Shown: one piece after another, positions 1 to 6,903 of the stretch
Layout: every line of letters begins with the position of its first letter
Numbering within the stretch: the first letter of the stretch is position 1
From: Oscillospiraceae bacterium
GTDB taxonomy: Bacteria; Bacillota; Clostridia; Oscillospirales; Oscillospiraceae
Assembly: GCA_017936205.1 (NCBI GenBank)
Contig: JAGBGB010000001.1
Location: 1-17,758 of the forward strand
Direction: 5' to 3'
Length of the DNA: 17,758 bases
Translations under genes and position numbers: made by a program
Notes under the pieces: model-generated
Told to the model about the DNA's origin: nothing
Seen by the model: the letters and a program-made list of their open reading frames with translations, nothing else
Databases searched by the model: none

Positions 1-1643
1 AAGCTCTTGTCACGGAAGCTGACTTCCAGAACCTCCTGCTTCAGATTTCTGGGGCTGACCACAACACGGATGGGAACACCTAACAGGTCTGCATCGGAGA
101 ACATAACACCGGCACTGACCTTACGATCATCATAGATCACTTCGATCCCCTGTGCCTGCAGATCCTCGTAGAGCTTGTCGGCATAGGCACGAACCTCGGG
201 ATCATCTGCACGCATGGCACATAAATGGATCTGCCAGGGGGCGATGGACATAGGCCAGATGGGACCGTAATCATCATGATGGGTCTCGCAAACTGCTGCT
301 GCCAGTCGACCGACACCGATGCCGTAGCAACCCATAATGGGATGCTCCAGCGTGCCATCCTGCGTGATATAGGTCATGTCCATGCTCTTGGTGTACTTGG
401 TTCCAAGCTGGAAGATGTTTCCGACCTCTATTCCCCGGGAAATGGTAATAGTAGGCTTGCCGCAGCAGGGGCAAATGCCACCTTCCACGATCTTTGCAAA
501 ATCATGGAAATCAACCTGACTGAGATCACGAGCGGGATCAAAGCCGGTATAGTGGTACTCTGTCTGATTTGCACCGCAAGCCAGATTGTTTAGATCCTTC
601 AAGGAGCGGTCATAAAGAACTGTGACCTTATCTGTCAGACCCTTGGGACCGATAAATCCTGCACACAGTCCACTCTCCTCAGTAATTACGGCGGGGTGGA
701 TGTCATAGCCAAGATAATTGGTCAACTTAGTTTCGTTGGCTTCCAGGTCGCCACGGAGGAACAGAACGATATAATGATCGTCCTCGTTTCGCTGGTAAAC
801 CACTGCCTTGCAGGTCTGAGCAGGGGAGCAGTTCAGGAAGCTGCTAAGATCCTCAATGCTGCTGATGTTGGGCGTATGTACCAGGGCCATTTCAGGACAA
901 GCATCCTGTCTCTGATTGTGTACAATGTTTTCCGCAGCTTCCATGTTAGCACGGTAATCACATTGGCTGCAAATGGCAATGGAATCCTCACCGATAGGAG
1001 TCAGGAGCATGAATTCATGGGAAATACTTCCACCCATCATGCCGGAGTCAGAGGCTACGGTGACAACTTCGGGAATACCTGCTCTTGCATAGATTCGCTC
1101 GTATGCATGGAGACAGCGATCATAATACTGCTCTAAATCCTCCTGAGAGGTGTGGAAGGAATAGGCATCCTTCATGGTAAATTCTCTGACACGGATCAGA
1201 CCTGCTCTGGGACGAGCTTCATCACGGAATTTAGTCTGGATCTGATAGATCATGAAGGGATACTTGGTGTAGCTTTTGGCACAGTCCCGTACCAGATGTA
1301 CGGCAGCCTCCTCATGGGTCATACCAAGAACCAGAGGAGAGCCGCTTCGATCGGGGAAACGGGCCATTTCTTTGCCGATACTTTCGTAACGACCGGATTC
1401 CTGCCAAATGTTTGCAGGCATGACCACAGGGAACAGGACCTCCTGACCGTCAACAGCATCCATCTCTTCACGGATGATCTGTTCGATCTTACGGGTGATA
1501 CGCTTCAGTGGCATATATGATGAGAATATACCGTTAGAAACGGATTTCATATAGCCACCGCGAACCATAAGAGCGTGGCTGTCTACCACGCAATCCGAGG
1601 GACGCTCCTTGAAGCGTTCGCCCACTAATTTATCTAATTTCAT
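1..1643 (-). CDS. proS: Proline--tRNA ligase (ProRS), bacterial type with editing domain; C-terminus cut by window edge
   Basis: This enzyme attaches proline to tRNA-Pro in the cytoplasm (class II aminoacyl-tRNA synthetase). About 547 codons are visible; bacterial ProRS is usually near 570 residues, so about 20-25 C-terminal residues lie outside the window. Seen in the translation: motif 1 region around residues 35-65, the THEEA signature at 109-113, motif 2 at about 139-163 (FRDE followed by TMKDAYSF), and motif 3 near 439-449 (GIGVGR). The roughly 200 residues between motifs 2 and 3 match the inserted YbaK-like editing domain of bacterial-type ProRS, which clears mischarged Ala-tRNA-Pro. 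The ATG at 1643 is preceded by a perfect AGGAGG (1652-1657) with an 8-base spacer. The flavin reductase-like gene ends 33 bases upstream, so proS may be read through from it. No T-box leader is present in that short gap. Confidence 0.95.
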   Translation of the reverse strand, partial: MKLDKLVGERFKERPSDCVVDSHALMVRGGYMKSVSNGIFSSYMPLKRITRKIEQIIREEMDAVDGQEVLFPVVMPANIWQESGRYESIGKEMARFPDRSGSPLVLGMTHEEAAVHLVRDCAKSYTKYPFMIYQIQTKFRDEARPRAGLIRVREFTMKDAYSFHTSQEDLEQYYDRCLHAYERIYARAGIPEVVTVASDSGMMGGSISHEFMLLTPIGEDSIAICSQCDYRANMEAAENIVHNQRQDACPEMALVHTPNISSIEDLSSFLNCSPAQTCKAVVYQRNEDDHYIVLFLRGDLEANETKLTNYLGYDIHPAVITEESGLCAGFIGPKGLTDKVTVLYDRSLKDLNNLACGANQTEYHYTGFDPARDLSQVDFHDFAKIVEGGICPCCGKPTITISRGIEVGNIFQLGTKYTKSMDMTYITQDGTLEHPIMGCYGIGVGRLAAAVCETHHDDYGPIWPMSIAPWQIHLCAMRADDPEVRAYADKLYEDLQAQGIEVIYDDRKVSAGVMFSDADLLGVPIRVVVSPRNLKQEVLEVSFRDKS

Positions 1644-1676
1644 ATTGTGATCCTCCTGAAAGTATCTGATTTCTAT

Positions 1677-2192
1677 TTAATCTGCGACGAAAGCACGGAT
1701 GATCTCTCCGATGTACATATCGTGGAGATCTCTTGCGGGATAGCAATCCTCAAGAATAGAGGAATCTACAAAGCCCTCTTCCACAATGGGAGCCTGATAC
1801 AGCTTGCGACACACCAGGACGAGATCAGCTTCGGCGAAATAGGTATAGTCTTCTTCGAATACGGGGGTCAGGTCGGTCTTTGCGATCTTGTCCTCATCTC
1901 GTCCGGAATGGCTTCCTAAATATCCTAATGCTTGTTTATGCTCAGCAGGGAAGAAGCATAGGGTGTATATGTCCTCACGATCCACGAATTCCTTGGTGTA
2001 CCGCTGGGGACGGACAAAAATCACGCTGGTTGGCAAGCCGCCACCGTGCCCCCAAATGGAGCCTAAATGTCCCCAGCTTGCTGTCATGGTGTTGTAGCCA
2101 CGAGCTTTTGTACCGGCGGTGACCAGCATCCAGTCCTTGGCAATTCTATGAATGGGATTTACAGATAACTCAGATACTTGTATTTCTTTCAT
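1677..2192 (-). CDS. Flavin reductase-like (flavoredoxin-type) FMN-binding protein
   Basis: 171 residues, the usual size for small flavin reductase-like proteins with an FMN-binding split barrel. Visible family features are the NTMTASWG stretch near residues 34-41, a following PTSVIFVRPQRYT segment, and an F-x-x-x-E pattern of the kind seen in flavoredoxins and related reductases. Proteins of this fold bind FMN and pass electrons from NAD(P)H or ferredoxin-like donors to flavins or other acceptors; the partner here is unknown. There is no signal peptide or membrane segment, so it is probably cytoplasmic. The ATG at 2192 has GGAG at 2202-2205 with a 9-base spacer. It lies 48 bases after the nitroreductase stop and 33 bases before proS. 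Family assignment is firm; physiological role is inferred only as redox. Confidence 0.87.
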   Translation of the reverse strand: MKEIQVSELSVNPIHRIAKDWMLVTAGTKARGYNTMTASWGHLGSIWGHGGGLPTSVIFVRPQRYTKEFVDREDIYTLCFFPAEHKQALGYLGSHSGRDEDKIAKTDLTPVFEEDYTYFAEADLVLVCRKLYQAPIVEEGFVDSSILEDCYPARDLHDMYIGEIIRAFVAD

Positions 2193-2201
2193 TTAATATC
2201 A

Positions 2202-2205
2202 CTCC
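2202..2205 (-). promoter_or_regulatory. Ribosome binding site of the flavin reductase-like gene
   Basis: GGAG on the minus strand, nine bases before the ATG at 2192. It supports that start over later in-frame codons. Confidence 0.6.
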
Positions 2206-2223
2206 GTTCGTAGGGTTTGTTCA

Positions 2224-2251
2224 GAAAAAATTATAAAAGCTTAGTCTAAGC
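2224..2251 (-). terminator. Weak terminator-like hairpin after the nitroreductase
   Basis: On the minus strand the last codons of the nitroreductase form GCTTA-GAC-TAAGC (2251-2239), which includes the TAA stop. It is followed immediately by a T-rich run (TTTTATAATTTTTT). This has the layout of an intrinsic terminator, but the stem is only five base pairs and AT-rich, so at best it would attenuate. The same T-rich run contains TATAAT, which could be a -10 box, but no good -35 box lies 17 bases upstream. Confidence 0.3.
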
Positions 2252-2771
2252 GAGTAATCAAGTCATCTACGGACTTCCGCTTTTTGCTGCGGAGCGTTTC
2301 CCCATTTTTGGCATAGCCTAAGCAAATCACAAGTCGAACAGGCTTACTCAATCCGCAAATGCGGCGAATTTCGCTGTCGTCAAGCCAGCCCAGAATGCAG
2401 CTCCCCAGTCCCTGTGCTGTAGCTTCGGCGGTAAGATAGGCGGCACAGATCCCAATATCAATGGATCGGTAGTCGTTTCCCTTGAGCTTCGCTCCCAAAG
2501 CAGCTGTTTTTACGTAGGTTTCCTCGGAAAGCACGATCATGACAGGTGCATCTGAAGCAAATTTGTTCATCTTCATGGATTGGGTAGCTTTTGCCACTGC
2601 TTTAGCCGTTTCTCCGGTGCAAACAGTAATGTGATAGGGCTGTCCGTTGCAGGCGGAAGGAGCCAGTCTGGCTGCCTCCAGAATGGCATTCAGCTTTTCC
2701 TCCTCTATGGTTCGCAGGGGATCATAAGCCCGACAGGACTGCCTGTTCTCTGCGATTCTCATAAAATTCAT
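2241..2771 (-). CDS. Nitroreductase-family FMN oxidoreductase
   Basis: 176 residues, a short nitroreductase. The N-terminal Arg-x-Ser-x-Arg pattern (NRQSCRAYD, residues 9-17) is the FMN phosphate-contact motif of this family. APSACNGQPYHI around 37-48 and GLGSCILGW near 121-129 are further family features. Members reduce nitro groups, quinones or flavins using NAD(P)H and bound FMN in the cytoplasm; the natural substrate here is not evident. The ATG at 2771 has CCTCC/GGAGG at 2780-2784 with an 8-base spacer; a second ATG at residue 4 is less well placed. It is the first gene behind a strong minus-strand promoter and is followed by a flavin reductase-like gene, so the pair may act in related flavin redox chemistry (inference from context). 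Confidence 0.9.
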   Translation of the reverse strand: MNFMRIAENRQSCRAYDPLRTIEEEKLNAILEAARLAPSACNGQPYHITVCTGETAKAVAKATQSMKMNKFASDAPVMIVLSEETYVKTAALGAKLKGNDYRSIDIGICAAYLTAEATAQGLGSCILGWLDDSEIRRICGLSKPVRLVICLGYAKNGETLRSKKRKSVDDLITRLD

Positions 2772-2804
2772 CTGTCATACCTCCGATATATGGAACTCAT
2801 ATCC

Positions 2805-2833
2805 ATTATATCAGGCAAAGTCGGGAATGGCAA
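2805..2833 (-). promoter_or_regulatory. Sigma-A-type promoter of the nitroreductase
   Basis: On the minus strand, -35 TTGCCA (2833-2828), a 17-base spacer and -10 TATAAT (2810-2805), about 34 bases before the ATG at 2771. This is near consensus with ideal spacing. A 6-bp inverted repeat CACTTT/AAAGTG (2835-2851, five-base loop) sits directly upstream of the -35 box and might be a protein site; that part is speculative. Confidence 0.75.
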
Positions 2834-2920
2834 GCACTTTCTTCTAAAGTGAGGTTCTTGACATCCTCAACGGGTCCGGTAAAGATCTGATAAAAAATTA
2901 AGTATTTTCAAAAAAATATA

Positions 2921-2949
2921 TGGAAATTTCAGGACAAATATGCTATAGT
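2921..2949 (+). promoter_or_regulatory. Extended -10 promoter of the Gate-domain membrane protein
   Basis: TGCTATAGT at 2941-2949 is an extended -10 box (TGn followed by TATAGT). A poor -35 match, TGGAAA (2921-2926), lies 17 bases upstream, as expected for extended -10 promoters. The stretch in between is AT-rich. It lies 33 bases before the preferred ATG at 2983. Confidence 0.6.
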
Positions 2950-2982
2950 ACAACTTGTGCCGAATGAGAGGGGATGACTCTG

Positions 2983-4140
2983 ATGAAGAGAGAACACGGC
3001 AAATGGAAACAAGTTACACAACCACTGTGCTTCCTGATTATTTTATTCGGGATCTTTGGATCTATCGGGTATAAAATGGGCATGGTCAATATGCTCAGCA
3101 CCTTGATGAATACAGCCTATGCACTGCTATTAGACACGGTTTTCTATATTATGGCAGTGGCGGTTGTGGCAGGGGCGCTTTCGGCTTTGCTGTCCGAATT
3201 TGGTGTGGTAACGCTGATCAATAAGCTGCTGTCTCCCTTAATGAAGCCCCTTTACGGGCTGCCCGGTGCTGCTTCCTTGGGAATTATGACCACTTATCTG
3301 TCCGATAATCCTGCAATTTTGGCTCTGGCTCACGACAGAGGCTTCCGTAAATACTTTAAAAAGTACCAGCTTCCTGCACTTACCAACATAGGAACGGCAT
3401 TCGGTATGGGTGTGATCGTTACTACCTCTATGCTGGGAATTCGCTCTCCTGTGGGTGAGAGCTTCCTTGCCGCTGCTTTGATTGGTAACATTGGTGCTGT
3501 GATCGGAAGCATTGTCAGTACCCGATTGATGCTCCTCCGTACTTCCAAGCTCTTTGGCAAAACAGAGCCTTGTGATGAACTGGAAGGTGGTCAAGAGGAG
3601 AAAGAAAGCAAAGAAGAGAAAAAAAGTCTGGGAATGCGTGTGATCGATGCCCTTATGAATGGTGGCAAAAGCGGCGTCAGCTTGGGCTTGGATGTTATTC
3701 CCGGTGTGCTGATCATCTGTTCTCTTGTCCTGATGCTGACCAATGGTGCTTCTGCCGATGGTAGCTATACCGGCGCAGCATATGAAGGTGTAGCCTTCCT
3801 TCCGTGGGTTGGTGACAAGCTGTCCTTTTTGCTGAAGCCTCTCTTCGGTTTCAGCAGTGCGGAGGGGATTGCTGTTCCCATTACTGCTCTCGGTTCTGCA
3901 GGTGCTGCCATTGGATTGGTACCTCGTCTTGTCGCTGCGGGCAGCGCTGGTGCTTGTGATGTTGCTGTGTTTACAGCCATGTGTATGTGTTGGAGTGGAT
4001 ATCTCAGCACCCATGTTGCCATGATGGATAATCTGAAGTGCGGGAAACTGACCGGTCATGCGATCCTGTCCCATACCATTGGTGGTCTCTGCGCAGGTGT
4101 GGCAGCGAACTGGCTGTACCGCTTGTTCCTTCTTCTGTAA
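2983..4140 (+). CDS. Gate-domain (nucleoside-recognition-like) integral membrane protein, CD0519/CD1768-like
   Basis: 385 residues from the chosen start. There are many hydrophobic segments: one N-terminal near residues 15-32, several more up to about residue 185, a charged cytoplasmic-looking loop rich in Glu and Lys at about 195-220 (EEKESKEEKKS), then more membrane segments to the C-terminus. The pattern of Gly-rich helices around SDNPAILALA and the following GTAFGMGV stretch resembles Gate (nucleoside recognition) domain proteins. I recall this type as the clostridial CD0519/CD1768 membrane family, whose substrate is unknown. An in-frame ATG at 2974 abuts the GAGAGGGG ribosome binding site (2966-2973) with no spacer, so the ATG at 2983, nine bases downstream, is preferred. 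It is a single-gene unit ending at the bidirectional terminator. Transport or channel function is inferred from fold only. Confidence 0.8.
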   Translation: MKREHGKWKQVTQPLCFLIILFGIFGSIGYKMGMVNMLSTLMNTAYALLLDTVFYIMAVAVVAGALSALLSEFGVVTLINKLLSPLMKPLYGLPGAASLGIMTTYLSDNPAILALAHDRGFRKYFKKYQLPALTNIGTAFGMGVIVTTSMLGIRSPVGESFLAAALIGNIGAVIGSIVSTRLMLLRTSKLFGKTEPCDELEGGQEEKESKEEKKSLGMRVIDALMNGGKSGVSLGLDVIPGVLIICSLVLMLTNGASADGSYTGAAYEGVAFLPWVGDKLSFLLKPLFGFSSAEGIAVPITALGSAGAAIGLVPRLVAAGSAGACDVAVFTAMCMCWSGYLSTHVAMMDNLKCGKLTGHAILSHTIGGLCAGVAANWLYRLFLLL

Positions 4141-4158
4141 TCAATAGTGAAAAAATAG

Positions 4159-4191
4159 CACAGGTGCTGTCTTTCCTTGACAGCACCTGTG
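4159..4191. terminator. Bidirectional intrinsic terminator between convergent units
   Basis: A perfect 13-bp stem CACAGGTGCTGTC (4159-4171) / GACAGCACCTGTG (4179-4191) with a 7-base loop. On the minus strand it is followed by CTATTTTTTC, an ideal U-tract ending the metal operon. On the plus strand it is followed by a shorter TTTGCTATT ending the membrane-protein gene. The site lies between stop codons at 4140 and 4196. Confidence 0.9.
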
Positions 4192-4195
4192 TTTG

Positions 4196-4570
4196 CTATT
4201 CCGCAATACAATGATTATGAGGGCAGGACAAACGTGCAATGGTTCTGATGCTTTCATGAAGGGCACGAGTACGGGTCTTGTCAGAGGCCGTGTAATAGAC
4301 TTCTTTTCCGTCACGTCTGCTCGTTATAAGACCGCAGGCTTTCAACAGCCTTAGGTGGTGACTAAGAGCAGGACTGCTCATTTCCATCATAGCGGCTAAG
4401 TTTAGAACGCACTCCTCACAATGACACAGAAGCCAGAAGAGTCGCAGCCTTGTAGGATCACTGAGGAGCTTAAACACATCAGCTATCACAGAGAAGTCTT
4501 GGATCCTTGGCATCTCGTGGAGGAATTCCTGCGTTGTTCCATGCTCGTGGGGCAGTTTAGTGTTCGTCAT
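4196..4570 (-). CDS. ArsR/SmtB-family metal-sensing transcriptional repressor (CadC/CzrA-like)
   Basis: 124 residues, typical length for ArsR-family winged helix repressors, which leave their operator when metal binds. The dimerisation/DNA-binding core starts near residue 28 (ADVFKLLSDPTRLRL), followed by the recognition helix region MSSPALSHHLRLLKACGLI around 64-82 and the beta-wing RRDGKEVYY. Possible metal ligands are C49, C51 and C54 in the CHCEEC segment, which covers the position of the ELCVCDL motif. Here only the first Cys of that motif is kept and the second is Leu. His residues at 8 and 10 and a C-terminal CPHNHC (116-121) could add ligands. Its ATG lies inside the ATPase gene (14-base overlap, 4557-4570), so translation is probably coupled. 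Last gene of the operon; the likely target is the palindrome at 6742-6777. Confidence 0.92.
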   Translation of the reverse strand: MTNTKLPHEHGTTQEFLHEMPRIQDFSVIADVFKLLSDPTRLRLFWLLCHCEECVLNLAAMMEMSSPALSHHLRLLKACGLITSRRDGKEVYYTASDKTRTRALHESIRTIARLSCPHNHCIAE

Positions 4571-6470
4571 GCTTCATTTCTTCCTTTCTGTCATACTGTT
4601 TTATAAACAGAGCTCTGATGGCGTTCAATACAGCCAGAACCATGACTCCAACATCAGCAAAAATGGCTAACCACATGTTTGCGATTCCTATTGCACCTAA
4701 AAGTAAACACAGCAGCTTGATCCCAATGGCGAAGACGATGTTCTGATACACGATCCCCATACACCTCTTTGCGAGACGTAGGGCTGTGGGGAGCTTGCGT
4801 GGGTCGTCATCCATCAGTACGATATCTGCGGCTTCAATTGCAGCGTCACTTCCTAAGGCACCCATTGCTATACCAATATCAGCCCGACTCAAAACGGGAG
4901 CATCATTCAAGCCATCCCCAACAAATACAAGGGTTTCTTTAGCTTGGTTGAGAGTAAGAAGCTGCTCTACCTGCTGAACCTTGTCACCCGGTAGCAATTC
5001 TCCATATGACTTATCCATATTTAGCTGCCTACCAACAGCTGAGGCAACCGCTTGACGGTCTCCGCTGAGCAGAATGGTCTGCCTGACTCCATGATCTTTC
5101 AAAGCCTTAACTGCGTCCTTACTGCCGGGCTTAAGCTTATCAGAAATCAGAATATATCCGGCATAGGTTCGGTCTATGGCGATATGCACGATGGTAGAGG
5201 CTTCGGTAACCTCGGGATAGGGAATGGAGAATTCTTCCATAAGACCGGAATTGCCTACATGGATCACTTTTCCGTACACCTCAGCCTGAATGCCCTTTCC
5301 GCTGACCTCCAGAATGTTCTTTACGCGGCTGCGATCAATGGGCAAGCTGTAAGCTGCCTGCAGGCTCTTACTAATGGGATGGGATGAGCTGCTTTCAGCT
5401 AAAACTGCGTATTCCAATAGTTGAGAAGAGGACAGCTCTGTGGGATATATGCCACTGACTTGAAAGACTCCCTGTGTCAGAGTTCCGGTTTTGTCAAATA
5501 CAAAGGTTTTTGCCTTGGATAGTGCTTCCAGATAATTAGAACCCTTGATCAGAATCCCTGCTTTACTTGCACCTCCCAGTCCGGCGAAGAAGGTGAGGGG
5601 AATGCTGATCACCAGAGCACAGGGACAGCTGATTACCAAGAAGGTAAGAGCTCTGTATAACCAGTCACCCCAAACAGCCGATTTGCCGATCAGAAGCTGT
5701 ACAAGAGGGGGCAACACTGCCAGCAGCAGGGCGGAAATGCACACACAGGGAGTATAATATCGGGCAAATTTAGAAATAAACCGTTCAGAATGGGATTTGT
5801 GAGAGCTTGCATTTTCTACCAATTCCATGATCCGACTGACGGTAGACTCTCCGAATTCTTTCGTGGTTTTTACCTTCAATACACCGCTTAAATTGATACA
5901 GCCACTGAGAACCTCGTCGCCAATGGAGGCAGATCGGGGGAGACTTTCTCCGGTGAGGGCAGCAGCATCCAGAGTGCTCTGACCCTCCGTAACCACTCCG
6001 TCAATTGGGATCCGCTCCCCGGGCTGCACGACGATAATGCTACCCACAGCTATTTCCTCCGGGTCTACAGCCTTTAATTCCCCGTCAGCTTCAATATTTG
6101 CATAATCGGGATGGAGATCCATAAGGGCAGCAATACTGCGGCGACTTTTTCCAACAGCAACGCTTTGGAACAGTTCTCCAATTTGGTAGAACAGCATAAC
6201 AGCCACAGCCTCCATATAGTCACCGGTCTTCGTGATTCCCAACACCAAGGCACCGAGAGTTGCTACAGCCATTAGGAAATTCTCGTCAAATATCTGTCCG
6301 TTTCGTATACCCTTCAAAGCATTCCAAAGAATGTCGTAACCTACGATCCCATAAGGGATAAGGTATAGAAGAAATTTCAGAGCTCCCTGTAGAGGGAGGA
6401 AAAAAAGAGGGATCATACAAGCTGTGGCAAGAAGGATCCGCAGCAGCATTTTCTTTTGTTTTCCGGTCAT
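4557..6470 (-). CDS. P1B-type heavy-metal efflux ATPase, CadA/ZntA-like (Zn/Cd/Pb class)
   Basis: 637 residues. This is an ATP-driven pump of soft divalent metal ions in the cytoplasmic membrane. Seen: actuator motif TGES at 173-176, the membrane metal site CPC at 282-284, phosphorylation motif DKTGT starting at D326, the SSHP motif of the nucleotide-binding domain, and hinge motif GDGLND at 518-523. The last membrane helices carry a Lys (in IGIKLLC) and the DVG triplet, features associated with the P1B-2 Zn/Cd/Pb subgroup; this supports, but does not prove, metal choice. Six to eight membrane segments are visible. Unlike standard CadA/ZntA it has no N-terminal HMA domain; that domain is encoded by the separate gene just upstream. 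The ATG at 6470 follows GGAG (6479-6482) by 8 bases. Efflux of zinc, cadmium or lead is the best call; cobalt is less likely. Confidence 0.93.
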   Translation of the reverse strand: MTGKQKKMLLRILLATACMIPLFFLPLQGALKFLLYLIPYGIVGYDILWNALKGIRNGQIFDENFLMAVATLGALVLGITKTGDYMEAVAVMLFYQIGELFQSVAVGKSRRSIAALMDLHPDYANIEADGELKAVDPEEIAVGSIIVVQPGERIPIDGVVTEGQSTLDAAALTGESLPRSASIGDEVLSGCINLSGVLKVKTTKEFGESTVSRIMELVENASSHKSHSERFISKFARYYTPCVCISALLLAVLPPLVQLLIGKSAVWGDWLYRALTFLVISCPCALVISIPLTFFAGLGGASKAGILIKGSNYLEALSKAKTFVFDKTGTLTQGVFQVSGIYPTELSSSQLLEYAVLAESSSSHPISKSLQAAYSLPIDRSRVKNILEVSGKGIQAEVYGKVIHVGNSGLMEEFSIPYPEVTEASTIVHIAIDRTYAGYILISDKLKPGSKDAVKALKDHGVRQTILLSGDRQAVASAVGRQLNMDKSYGELLPGDKVQQVEQLLTLNQAKETLVFVGDGLNDAPVLSRADIGIAMGALGSDAAIEAADIVLMDDDPRKLPTALRLAKRCMGIVYQNIVFAIGIKLLCLLLGAIGIANMWLAIFADVGVMVLAVLNAIRALFIKQYDRKEEMKHDEH

Positions 6471-6503
6471 GAGATCAACTCCGTTTTTGGGGATGGGAAG
6501 GGA

Positions 6504-6722
6504 TCATATGTAAATTTCACAGTCGGAAACGACCTTCTTGCAGGCTTTGCGAACCTGCTCCATAACTGTGGAGGGCTGGACATCCTCGTGGAATTCAATG
6601 ATCAGTTTCTGGGTCATAAAGTTTACGGTAGCAGAAGCGACGCCTTCGACCTTACCGGCTGCGATCTCCATTTTATTGGCACAATTTCCGCAATCTACTT
6701 CTATTCTATATGTTTTCTTCAT
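6504..6722 (-). CDS. Stand-alone HMA-domain metal-binding protein
   Basis: 72 residues, a single heavy-metal-associated domain. The metal-binding loop is VDCGNCANK with C11 and C14, matching the D-C-x-x-C form seen in the N-terminal domains of Zn/Cd ATPases. The rest (MEIAAGKVEGVASATVNF, then a beta strand QKLIIEF) follows the ferredoxin-like beta-alpha-beta pattern of the family. It lies 33 bases upstream of the ATPase that lacks this domain, so it probably acts in trans as metal donor or regulatory domain of the pump (inference). The C-terminal helix region has further Cys residues (KACKKVVSDCEIYI). The ATG at 6722 has AAGGAG at 6731-6736 with an 8-base spacer. First gene of the operon. Confidence 0.9.
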   Translation of the reverse strand: MKKTYRIEVDCGNCANKMEIAAGKVEGVASATVNFMTQKLIIEFHEDVQPSTVMEQVRKACKKVVSDCEIYI

Positions 6723-6741
6723 AATAACAACTCCTTAATAC

Positions 6742-6777
6742 AATCATACGATTAAACAATTACTTAATCGTATGATT
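6742..6777. promoter_or_regulatory. Probable ArsR-family operator (14-bp perfect inverted repeat)
   Basis: AATCATACGATTAA (6742-6755) and TTAATCGTATGATT (6764-6777) are exact inverted repeats with an 8-base spacer. AT-rich imperfect or perfect palindromes between the -10 box and the first gene are the usual targets of SmtB/CadC/CzrA repressors. The site lies just downstream of the metal operon -10 box, where bound repressor would block RNA polymerase. The sequence is certain; the binding partner is inferred from the repressor encoded in the same operon. Confidence 0.75.
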
Positions 6778-6806
6778 ATAATAGCCTAAATATCAGGATT
6801 TGTCAA
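6778..6806 (-). promoter_or_regulatory. Promoter of the metal-efflux operon
   Basis: On the minus strand, consensus -35 TTGACA (6806-6801), 17-base spacer, -10 TATTAT (6783-6778). It directs transcription through the palindrome into the HMA gene at 6722. Confidence 0.8.
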
Positions 6807-6828
6807 GTGTTTTTCCATGGAGTATTAT
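6800..6828 (+). promoter_or_regulatory. Probable divergent promoter of the first PL8 lyase
   Basis: On the plus strand, TTGTCA (6800-6805), 17-base spacer, TATTAT (6823-6828). The -35 box shares its bases with the -35 box of the opposite promoter, so the two promoters are back to back. The resulting leader to the ATG at 6904 would be about 70 bases. Confidence 0.55.
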
Positions 6829-6903
6829 CCTTTTGGGATTTATGCCTTGCTATTCGGGAAAATGGATGATAGAATAACAAAAAATGGTGAAAGGAGGGAG
6901 CAA

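Noticed and set aside
225..1520. Several plus-strand frames of 120-150 codons at the window start
   Set aside because: They are antisense to proS, whose class II synthetase motifs are unmistakable.
1644..1676. T-box leader for proS
   Set aside because: Only 33 bases separate proS from the preceding gene, and they hold little more than the AGGAGG site.
3238..4074. Minus-strand open frame of 278 codons opposite the Gate-domain protein
   Set aside because: Its translation is rich in His, Thr, Ser and Gln without family resemblance. The plus-strand frame has a promoter, ribosome binding site and membrane helices.
6817..6903. Earlier ATG at 6817 as the start of the first lyase
   Set aside because: It would place 29 extra residues before the signal peptide, overlaps the -10 box at 6823-6828, and has no ribosome binding site, while the ATG at 6904 has AGGAGGGAG and a signal peptide.
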